From an uncultured bacterium (lineage in GTDB: Bacteria; Verrucomicrobiota; Lentisphaeria; Victivallales; UBA1829): DNA of 13,528 bases. The notes beneath the pieces were generated by a model. It was not told the DNA's origin and ran no database searches. It saw nothing but the letters and a program-made list of their open reading frames with translations. A program made the translations under genes and the position numbers. Numbering within the stretch: position 1 is the stretch's first letter; each line of letters starts with the position of its first letter. Positions 6,494 through 13,528 of this stretch are shown here, piece after piece. Where the stretch lies: assembly GCA_900549415.1 (NCBI GenBank), contig URNX01000067.1:1-13528 (forward strand), written 5' to 3'.

Positions 6494-6638
6494 ATTTGTC
6501 ACGAACTGTAGCGAATCTATCACATATTGCACATATTTCAGCCCTTGAAGCATTCCCCGGAACAGTTATATTATCTCTCAGACGGCGTTTTCGTTTTGTC
6601 GGAAGGTATGATATATTGACGAAAAATATTACGCACCC

Positions 6639-6666
6639 TTGACGGAACGAACAGTGTCGCTATATT
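6639..6666 (+). promoter_or_regulatory. Promoter of the oxidoreductase gene
   Basis: TTGACG (6639-6644), 16 bp, TATATT (6661-6666), about 33 bases before the expected leader end at 6706. A second TTGACG lies upstream at 6616-6621 without a good partner. The rest of the 212-base gap 6494-6705 is AT-rich. It contains a direct repeat CACATATT at 6521 and 6530, and I see no gene, terminator or structured RNA in it. Confidence 0.55.
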
Positions 6667-6705
6667 ACCATATAACGAATAATAGCAAGAGGCAAACGGC
6701 TTAGC

Positions 6706-8004
6706 ATGAAAAAGGCATCTGTGATCATCGTTGGAGCGGGCGGACGCGGAACCATCTACTCCAATCACTTGAAAACTCTTTCCGACCGCGCCGAAGTTGT
6801 TGCGGTTGCGGAGCCGCGCGATTTTTTCCGCGAACGCATTGCCCATACTCATAATATTCCGCCCGAAAACCAGTTCCGCGACTGGCACGACCTGCTGAAG
6901 CGTCCGAAATTTGCCGACGCCGTCATCATCGCCACGCAGGACCGGATGCATCTGGAGCCCGCAGTCGCGTTTGCCGAACTGAAATATGACATTCTCATCG
7001 AAAAGCCGCTTGCTCCGACTCTTGAGGAGTGTCGGACTCTGATCGCCTTCGCCGAGACGAACAACATCATCATGTCCGTCTGCCATGTGCTCCGCTATAC
7101 CAACTTTACCCGTACACTCAAAAAGCTGATCGACAGCGGGCGTATCGGGCAGGTGATGAGCGTTCAGCATCTGGAGCCGGTCGGCTACTGGCGTTTTGCC
7201 CACTCGTACGTGCGCGGCAACTGGAGCCGCGAAGAGGATTCTTCTTCGGTCCTGCTGGCAAAATCGATTCATGACCTCGACTGGCTGCGCTACATCGTCG
7301 GAGCCGCTCCGAAACAGGTTTCTTCGTTTGGTTCGCTGATGTTTTTCCGCAAGGAAAACCGCCCGGAAGGCGCGGCGGATCGCTGTCTGGATTGCAAACT
7401 GGAACCGGAGTGTCCCTATTCCGCTCCGCGCTTCTATCTGGAGCGTATCCGTTCGGGCAATATCGGCGCCTATGTGGAATCGGTTGCCGGAGACGCCACG
7501 GAAGAGAGCGTTCTGCGTCAGCTCCGCATTGGCCCCTACGGGCGCTGTGTGTTTGCGTGCGACAATGATGTCGCAGATCATCAGGTGGTGAATATAGAGT
7601 TCGAAAACAATGCCACGGCGGTGTTTACGCTTGCCGGCTGTTCAAAATACGGCGACCGCCGGACCACGGTTTTCGGTTCGCTCGGCGAACTTTACGGGGA
7701 TGGCGACACGCTGCGCTGTTATTCGTATCTGACCGGAAAAACGGAAGAGATTCCGATTCCGCCTCCGGAGGTTCCGGATCATCACGGCGGCGGCGATTAC
7801 AATCTGGTGCGCTCGTTTATCGATGCGGTTCTGACGCGCAACACATCGGAGATTGTCACCGGACCGGAGATTTCCCTGGAGACCCATTATCTGGTTTTCG
7901 CGGCTGAAATTGCGCGCAAGTCGGGCGCGGTTGTGAACATGAAGGATTTTTTCCGCAGGACTGGTGTGGAAGGGCTCCTGCATCATACCCGTCAGAATTC
8001 GTAA
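6706..8004 (+). CDS. Gfo/Idh/MocA family NAD(P)-dependent oxidoreductase, 432 aa
   Basis: The enzyme oxidises or reduces a hydroxyl of a sugar, inositol or sugar-derived acid using NAD(P). The N-terminal Rossmann domain has the dinucleotide motif GAGGRG (residues 10-15) and the family signature EKPLA (Glu99-Lys100-Pro101), whose lysine is the usual catalytic residue. The C-terminal alpha/beta domain includes KSIHDLDWL (186-194) with a conserved His-Asp, and a cysteine cluster at Cys227, Cys230 and Cys236 (CLDC...CPYSA), which marks a subfamily and may bind metal or be structural. Length is at the long end for the family, as expected for this subfamily. The substrate cannot be named; no sugar transporter or hydrolase lies nearby. 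The ribosome binding site is weak (AAGAGG at 6687-6692, 13 bases away), but the start is fixed by the Rossmann strand. Its end overlaps the convergent recombinase by 13 bp. Confidence 0.92.
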   Translation: MKKASVIIVGAGGRGTIYSNHLKTLSDRAEVVAVAEPRDFFRERIAHTHNIPPENQFRDWHDLLKRPKFADAVIIATQDRMHLEPAVAFAELKYDILIEKPLAPTLEECRTLIAFAETNNIIMSVCHVLRYTNFTRTLKKLIDSGRIGQVMSVQHLEPVGYWRFAHSYVRGNWSREEDSSSVLLAKSIHDLDWLRYIVGAAPKQVSSFGSLMFFRKENRPEGAADRCLDCKLEPECPYSAPRFYLERIRSGNIGAYVESVAGDATEESVLRQLRIGPYGRCVFACDNDVADHQVVNIEFENNATAVFTLAGCSKYGDRRTTVFGSLGELYGDGDTLRCYSYLTGKTEEIPIPPPEVPDHHGGGDYNLVRSFIDAVLTRNTSEIVTGPEISLETHYLVFAAEIARKSGAVVNMKDFFRRTGVEGLLHHTRQNS

Positions 8005-9722
8005 TCGACGGACAGCTCGGCCGTTTTGTAGAGAGTGACGCGTGATTTGCCTGTGCTGTCGTGCGCGTGTAGAAGAACGCGCAGTTGAGACTTTTTTTCA
8101 TTGAATTCCGCCAGCCGGAGCTCCGGATTGAAGAAGCGCTTCCCTGTCAGTATTTTCGGAATGGAGATGATGTCCCGGTTGTAAAGTTCGAGCTCGTAGC
8201 GGTCTTCGAAAATCGCGACTTTCCGCAGTACTTCCCGCATGATTTTCTGTCTGCGCTCCATCGGCAGTTTTACCCATTCGCCGAAGGTCGCGACCCGTTC
8301 CGCGGAGCCGGAGCCGGGGAGCGCGTCCGCCTCTTTTTCAAGCATTTTGAGTTCTCCCTGCAGAACCGCCTGCTGCCTTCCCGCATTTTCGAGCGGACCT
8401 TTCACGGTTTCAAACAACATGAAATTCCTTTCCAGCGTTTTGCGGATGGAGTCGAGAACTCGCGAGACGTTTTCCAAAGCGGTGCGCTTTTCGCGCAGCT
8501 GTGTTTCGAGTTTGATTCGTTCAAAACTGACCCCGGTGTGGAGAAAGTAGAGCATCCCGAAGGGCGCGATCAGCGTTTCGAGTCCGAACTGACGCTCGGT
8601 GGTGTCGATGAGTGCGCTTCCTTTGCAGGGGGTGACCTGCAGACACTCCGCGTGCCGCTGACAGATGTAATACTTGTCCGCGCGTCCCTTCCGGTTTGCC
8701 TGCGGTTTCATGATTCCGCCGCAGTACCCGCACCGGGCGAGCCCGCAGAGAAGATATTTCCGTCCTTTGAATTTTTCTTTTCGCGGATAATATTTCTGTT
8801 GAAGCATCTGGACTTTTTCCCATTTCGCGCGTGAGAGGACGGGTTTGACGACTGCGGGGCAGGGGATGAGTTCTCCTTTGGAATCGGGCATGAATCCGCA
8901 GTATTTCGGATTGTTGAGTATCATGTTGATGCGTGCCGGCTTGACCGTTTTCCGTCCATTCGCACCGAGTTCGCGGCAGATTTCATTTTTCCCTTTCCCC
9001 GCAAGAAAATCCTGAAAGACTTTGCGGACGATGGCGAATTCATGTTTCTGCGGAGTGAGCACCTGCTGTCCGCGGACTTTTGAAAAAATGTATCCGTAAA
9101 GCCTGTGAAATCCGATCATGACGCCTTTGTTGCGTGCGCTGACGAGTCCGCGGACGGCGTTTTTCGCTTTTTCCTCTTTGGACTGCGTTTCGACTGCGCT
9201 GATGATCTTGACTCCGATGTCGCGCGGGTTGTAGAGTTTTCCGCCGACATAGGTTTTGACCTCCATGGATTCGAGCCAGTTCCAGATATTGCTTTCGTTT
9301 GTGGGAATGATGGTTGCGCGGACGAGCCGAGTTGCGGTGTCGAGCAGGAGGATGTCGCCTTTTTTGATATTGCGGAAGATGAACCCGAGACCTTCGCGGA
9401 AGATGGGCTGACGGTTTGTTGCGGCGTGTGTGCTGAAATATTGCTGTAATGCGAGGTCGAGTTTGTAGCATTCGCGGAAGAATTTTGTATCGGGATAAGA
9501 GTATCCGGTGATATTTGCGTCCCAGTCTTCCCAGTCGATATGCAGTCCGAGCGTTTGAGCGGACTTCCGGTTTGCTTCGAGTTGATCGGCGATGCTTGCG
9601 CTGTCGGATTCATCGCCGCTGGATTGCCTTGCGAATGAGAAGACTGCGGTTCCCTGAGGATGGCAGAAGAGTTTTCGTTCTTCTTCGCGCTGCATGCGGA
9701 TGATATTTTTTTTGCTTTTCAT
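7992..9722 (-). CDS. Large serine recombinase (site-specific integrase/resolvase), 576 aa
   Basis: This catalyses site-specific integration, excision or inversion through a 5'-phosphoserine link. The N-terminal resolvase domain starts at TAVFSFARQSS, with Ser34 as the likely nucleophile two residues after Arg32, and has the second active-site stretch DTATRLVRATI (128-138). The recombinase domain spans about 185-300 (YGYIFSK, then LNNPKYCGF). A zinc-ribbon domain has Cys331/Cys334 and Cys354/Cys366. A coiled-coil segment around 395-470 (KRTALENVSRVLDSIRKTLE) completes the large-serine-recombinase layout. Nothing looks broken. The ATG at 9722 is preferred over a GTG at 9767 because GGAGAAC lies 5 bases before it and the extra 15 residues are not family-like. 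No other phage or conjugation gene is visible beside it, which is unusual. Its 3' end runs 13 bp into the oxidoreductase gene. Confidence 0.93.
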   Translation of the reverse strand: MKSKKNIIRMQREEERKLFCHPQGTAVFSFARQSSGDESDSASIADQLEANRKSAQTLGLHIDWEDWDANITGYSYPDTKFFRECYKLDLALQQYFSTHAATNRQPIFREGLGFIFRNIKKGDILLLDTATRLVRATIIPTNESNIWNWLESMEVKTYVGGKLYNPRDIGVKIISAVETQSKEEKAKNAVRGLVSARNKGVMIGFHRLYGYIFSKVRGQQVLTPQKHEFAIVRKVFQDFLAGKGKNEICRELGANGRKTVKPARINMILNNPKYCGFMPDSKGELIPCPAVVKPVLSRAKWEKVQMLQQKYYPRKEKFKGRKYLLCGLARCGYCGGIMKPQANRKGRADKYYICQRHAECLQVTPCKGSALIDTTERQFGLETLIAPFGMLYFLHTGVSFERIKLETQLREKRTALENVSRVLDSIRKTLERNFMLFETVKGPLENAGRQQAVLQGELKMLEKEADALPGSGSAERVATFGEWVKLPMERRQKIMREVLRKVAIFEDRYELELYNRDIISIPKILTGKRFFNPELRLAEFNEKKSQLRVLLHAHDSTGKSRVTLYKTAELSVDYEF

Positions 9723-9727
9723 AAAAA

Positions 9728-9734
9728 GTTCTCC
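9728..9734 (-). promoter_or_regulatory. Ribosome binding site deciding the recombinase start
   Basis: Minus-strand GGAGAAC is followed by TTTTT and ATG at 9722. A possible promoter further upstream on the same strand is TTACCA, 18 bp, TATAAC, reading from about 9777 to 9748. Its -35 box would lie inside the prepilin-like coding sequence. That promoter is uncertain. Confidence 0.65.
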
Positions 9735-9761
9735 GTGAATGTTTTGTTTGTTATAATAATA

Positions 9762-9795
9762 TACCACTGATTGTGGTAATTGCGATTATCGCAAT
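9762..9795. repeat. Two adjacent palindromes at the recombinase/prepilin junction (candidate att site)
   Basis: TACCAC-TGATT-GTGGTA (9762-9778) has perfect 6-bp arms, and ATTGCGAT-T-ATCGCAAT (9779-9795) has perfect 8-bp arms around one base. They abut each other. The first straddles the point (about 9766/9767) where prepilin homology begins. Large serine recombinases act on roughly 40-50 bp sites with dyad symmetry close to their own gene, so this position fits an attachment site. The second palindrome is partly forced by the codons for IAIIAI, so it may be coincidence. Confidence 0.4.
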
Positions 9796-10447
9796 CCTCG
9801 CCGGCATGCTCCTTCCCGCGCTGAACTCAGCCCGTGAAAAAGCCCGCAGAATCTCCTGCGCGTCCAATCAGAAGCAGATCGGTCTCGCTTTCCAGCTTTA
9901 CACCAACTTCCCGGATGATGTCGTCCTGCCCTTCGGTGGAGATGCTTTAACCACAAAGGGCGATACCTATTCTTCCAAGGGACTTGAACCGCTCGTCCTT
10001 AACGGCGTTCTCACCGATATGAAGATGTACATTTGCCCCTCCACCTCCGTGAAGGTCGCAACCTACAGCTCCAAAGTTACAAGCTCTCCGTTTATGAATA
10101 ACGATGCTTCAACAACGGGAGCCGGATCGGGTCTTTCTGCTCTTGGACTTTCCTATCACTATCTCCCGGGCATGAATGCCAACACCACCGGTTCCGACTC
10201 CGGTATCGTCTTTGACGGCGGATCGGGTTCTGGAAACGCGTCCCCGAACCATGACAAGTTCGGCAACATTCTCTTTGGTGATGGTCACGTTGCCTCCTTC
10301 GTTTCCGGTGCCGGTAACAACTACTGGACCAAGAAGACCAACTGGACTGGCACTGTCAAGAATGGCAGCATTGAAATCACCGGTCACGCAGTGAACATGG
10401 CTCTCGGTGGAACAGCTGAAACCGATGGCAACAACATTGTTGACTAA
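9767..10447 (+). pseudogene. Prepilin-like H-X9-DG protein, 5' end missing
   Basis: From 9767 the frame reads LIVVIAIIAILAGMLLPALN, the hydrophobic helix of a type IV/II prepilin. A normal gene would have a basic start and a (F)TLIE[LI] cleavage signal just before it. Here the in-frame codons upstream read NNIP, with no ATG before a stop at 9722. The rest is intact: SAREKARRISCASNQKQIG, a glycine/serine-rich globular part, and the prepilin-associated H-X9-DG motif (His codon at 10250, Asp-Gly at 10280-10285). A strong terminator follows the stop. Such proteins are numerous in Lentisphaerae and Planctomycetes and are thought to be processed pseudopilin-like surface or secretion proteins. A GTG at 9773 would give 224 aa without the peptidase site, so function is doubtful. 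The break lies 45 bases from the recombinase start. Insertion, recombination or misassembly could each explain it. Confidence 0.83.
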
Positions 10448-10495
10448 TCGTTCTTTCTCCTTGTAATACCTCGTATTGCAAAAGAGAGACACTCC

Positions 10496-10540
10496 GCCGG
10501 GGATGAATCTTTCGGGATTCATCCCCGGCTTTCTGTTTTT
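10496..10540 (+). terminator. Strong Rho-independent terminator after the prepilin-like gene
   Basis: Perfect 14-bp arms GCCGGGGATGAATC (10496-10509) and GATTCATCCCCGGC (10516-10529) enclose a 6-base loop and are followed by TTTCTGTTTTT. It ends transcription of the prepilin-like gene. The remaining gap to 10639 shows nothing else recognisable. Confidence 0.93.
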
Positions 10541-10639
10541 ACGGCAAAAGCGGTCCGCCCTCCAATGGACCCGCGCATCTGCGGTTCTCTTATCCGGACG
10601 AATTGCGGGAACAATCCGCATCAGAATAAATCCATACTC

Positions 10640-10668
10640 TTGACAAGTCTCCATTCCGGGGATAAATT
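10640..10668 (+). promoter_or_regulatory. Promoter of the AAA-ATPase/nuclease gene
   Basis: A consensus TTGACA (10640-10645) is followed after 17 bp by TAAATT (10663-10668), 24 bases before the ATG at 10693. AAGGAG at 10680-10685 is the ribosome binding site, 7 bases from the start. Upstream signals are thus intact although the gene is broken. Confidence 0.65.
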
Positions 10669-10692
10669 ACAGAGGAAAGAAGGAGAATCATC

Positions 10693-12011
10693 ATGCAGAA
10701 GCAGTTTCTGACATCCAGCGTTTATTCGTTCGAAAGTTTGCGGAACGGCAGCTTTCTGTATGTCGATAAAACGGAATATATCTGGAGACTGGTTGAATCT
10801 GCGAACGCCATGTATTTTCTCTCCCGTCCGCGCCGTTTCGGGAAGTCGCTGACAATTTCCACCCTGAAGGCCCTCTTTCAAGGACAAAAAGAACTTTTCA
10901 GGGGGCTTGCCATTTATGACAAGCCTTATGACTGGAAGCCGCACCCCGTCATTCATCTGGATATGGGCAGCCGGAAAAGTTCTTCCGTCGAACAGCTCGA
11001 ACACGCTCTGATTGATGCGTTGAAAAACTGTGCGGATTCTCTTGGTGTTGTCCCTCGCGGCGATGACGCACAAACTCAGCTTGGAAATCTGATTCTTGAT
11101 GCATCGAAGACTGCTCCGGCGGTGATCCTTGTCGATGAGTACGACAAGCCGATTCTGGACAACATCGGTCAGCCGGAAGAGCAGGCGATTCTCCGTCACC
11201 TGAAAGGATTTTACTCTTCCATAAAAACTGGAGCCGACCGCATCCGCTTCGCTCTTGTCACAGGAGTCACAAAATTCTGTCATGTTTCCCTGTTTTCCGA
11301 CCTCAACAACCTGCAGGACATCTCCCGTGATTCGCATTATGCCGCTATGCTCGGATATACGCAGGAGGAATTTGAACGCTGCTTTGCTTTATGGATTGCA
11401 GAAGCGGAAAGCCGGCAGGAGCTTTCGCACGGAAAGTTCCTTGAAAAAATAAAAAACTGGTATGACGGATACAGGTTTCATGAAAAGGCGGAGTCTGTTT
11501 ACAATCCGGTCTCTCTTGCCAGTTTCTTTTTGTCCGGAGGAGAATTCAAAAACTTCTGGTTTGCCACCGGAACCCCGTCTTTTCTGATGCAACTGGTCAA
11601 AAAGACCAATTTCGACTTTGAGAAAGTGCTCACAAAACCAGTTTCCGAGATTGCATTTTCCGCGTATGAAGCCGACCGTCTGGAAGCGCTTCCGCTCCTG
11701 CTGCAGACCGGATATTTAACCATAAAAAACGCCTTTGAAGATTTCGGAATGACTTTCTACAATCTTCAGTTCCCGAATCTTGAGGTGCGCTCCGCTGTTG
11801 ACAAATATCTGCGGACGGATTGACGTGCGGCGACTGGATCTACATTTTTGAATTCAAGCTGAATCAGGATGCGGCTTCCGCTCTTGTACAGATTCATGAA
11901 ATGGAATATTATCAGAAATATCATAAGCTCGGGAAACGGCTCGTTTTGATCGGCGCGAATTTTGACTCGCAGAAGCGGCAAATTGCCGATTGGCTCCACA
12001 AAGAACTTTGA
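10693..12011 (+). pseudogene. AAA-ATPase-like / PD-(D/E)XK nuclease family gene, broken by internal deletion and frameshift
   Basis: The first piece (10693-11823, 376 aa) is the AAA-ATPase-like domain: YVDKT near residue 23, P-loop-type SRPRRFGKS (44-52), Walker B-type ILVDEYDKPI (around 145-154), and the conserved YNP...FWFATGTPSFL region. It stops right after NLEVRSAVDKYLRTD. The end of the PD-(D/E)XK nuclease domain follows in another frame (11820-12011): DWIYIFEFKL with the E-x-K pair, QI...YYQKY, and LIGANFDSQKRQIADW. Intact relatives I know of are around 500 aa or more. About 80-130 residues at the domain boundary, including the GRxD active-site aspartate, are missing here, with a frame change. 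The nuclease should be inactive. The family is common and multicopy in Bacteroidetes and Lentisphaerae gut bacteria; its role is unsettled, with defence or mobile-element links proposed. An assembly collapse between copies could also cause the gap. Confidence 0.88.
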
Positions 12012-12022
12012 AATTCCCTTTA

Positions 12023-12068
12023 AAAACAAACCCGGCGGCGGAAGATGAAGTCCATTTCCGCCGCCGGA
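12023..12068 (-). terminator. Terminator of trpB (minus strand)
   Basis: Perfect 12-bp arms CCGGCGGCGGAA (12033-12044) and TTCCGCCGCCGG (12057-12068) enclose a 12-base loop. On the minus strand the hairpin is followed by a GTTTGTTTTT tract, so it mainly terminates trpB. It lies between two convergent genes and may also slow plus-strand transcription, where the T-run is poor. Confidence 0.88.
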
Positions 12069-12088
12069 TTCGCTGATTTTATGCCGGA

Positions 12089-13315
<1,227 letters not shown>

Positions 13316-13348
13316 CTTGTTATCCTTTATATTAGATGTTTCTTCTGT

Positions 13349-13376
13349 AATGTATTCTACATTCAGCGATTTTCAA
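13349..13376 (-). promoter_or_regulatory. Promoter of trpB
   Basis: Minus-strand TTGAAA (13376-13371), 16 bp, TACATT (13354-13349), about 34 bases before the ATG at 13315. The -35 box overlaps a perfect palindrome at 13372-13388, which would suit control by a repressor or activator. Confidence 0.5.
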
Positions 13377-13528
13377 TCCCGGATTGAAGAAAAAGTTTAT
13401 GATCGTTCCGGAGCGTCTCCGGAATTGCCTGCCGGCGAGGAAATAAAGGAAGAAAACGGCGAATCTTTCACGAAAAAGACGGAAAAACAGAAAAAAATTC
13501 AATTTTTTTTGAAAAAGGGGGTTGCCAA
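13350..13528 (+). CDS. Possible 5' part of a divergent gene, cut by the window edge
   Basis: From the ATG at 13350 a frame of 59 codons stays open to the last base. It begins MYSTFSDFQSRIEEKVYD and continues as a charged, Glu/Lys-rich sequence without a signal peptide or recognised domain. The codons look plausible for coding, and a gene divergent from trpB is a common layout. Against it: no Shine-Dalgarno sequence precedes the ATG, the region is A-rich and holds two palindromes, and the trpB promoter lies inside it. If it is not a gene, 13316-13528 is simply the trpB regulatory region. Confidence 0.4.
   Translation, partial: MYSTFSDFQSRIEEKVYDRSGASPELPAGEEIKEENGESFTKKTEKQKKIQFFLKKGVA
13372..13388. 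repeat. Palindrome overlapping the trpB -35 box (possible operator)
   Basis: TTCAATCC-C-GGATTGAA is a perfect palindrome with 8-bp arms around one base. It overlaps the predicted trpB -35 hexamer. It does not look like the E. coli TrpR operator. It also lies in the first codons of a possible divergent gene. Confidence 0.5.
13406..13424. repeat. Second palindrome upstream of trpB
   Basis: TTCCGGAG-CGT-CTCCGGAA has perfect 8-bp arms with a 3-base centre, 18 bases beyond the first palindrome. No T-tract follows on either strand, so it is not a standard terminator. It could be a second operator or an RNA hairpin. Confidence 0.45.

Noticed and set aside
6494..6700. Left end of an element (prepilin start) before the oxidoreductase
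   Set aside because: I looked for a TLIEL-type coding start or a copy of the 9762-9795 palindromes in this gap and saw neither, so a simple oxidoreductase-plus-recombinase insertion is not supported.
9723..9767. GTG at 9767 as start of the recombinase
   Set aside because: The extra 15 residues (MVYYYNKQ...) are not family-like, and a good GGAGAAC ribosome binding site directly precedes the ATG at 9722.
9779..9795. ATTGCGAT-T-ATCGCAAT as a certain recombinase site
   Set aside because: The codons for IAIIAI produce much of this symmetry, so it is kept only as part of a candidate junction, not as proof.

Overview
The window looks like one end, or the whole, of a draft assembly contig. Bases 1-39 are Illumina sequencing adapter, and open reading frames run off both edges. 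The gene content fits a bacterium of the Planctomycetes-Verrucomicrobia-Lentisphaerae group, most likely Lentisphaerae. The pointers are an H-X9-DG type prepilin-like protein, a CpXC zinc-ribbon protein, a repeat-rich membrane protein with recurring T-[VI]-[KR]-[LIV] motifs, and a member of the AAA-ATPase/PD-(D/E)XK family that is often multicopy in gut bacteria. The placement is an inference from protein families; no rRNA or tRNA was seen.

Layout. 40-194: proline/arginine-rich tail of a truncated gene, closed by a strong terminator. 376-1338: a small zinc-ribbon protein and a secreted protein of unknown function. 3833-1366 (minus strand): a tight three-gene operon of CpXC protein, family 4 glycosyltransferase and LarB (nickel-pincer cofactor synthesis). 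The last two overlap by 4 bp. 3834-4006: a divergent promoter region with two similar extended -10 promoters. 4007-6493 (plus): a two-gene operon of membrane proteins of unknown function, one a tail-anchored low-complexity protein with motif repeats, the other an N-terminally anchored protein with a Pro/Glu linker and a possible OB-fold domain. 6706-8004: a Gfo/Idh/MocA oxidoreductase. 9722-7992 (minus): a large serine recombinase. 9767-10447: a prepilin-like gene missing its start and the first part of its signal. 10693-12011: an AAA-ATPase/nuclease gene broken by an internal deletion and frameshift. 13315-12089 (minus): tryptophan synthase beta chain, with two perfect palindromes upstream and a possible divergent partial gene running off the right edge.

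The most interesting stretch is 7992-12011. A large serine recombinase abuts a prepilin-like gene exactly within its conserved N-terminal helix code, a sequence expected to exist in many copies in such genomes. The next gene, from another multicopy family, is also broken. Either the recombinase (or its element) targets the conserved prepilin 5' sequence, or the assembler joined sequences at repeats. The adapter left in the contig means the second explanation must be excluded first.
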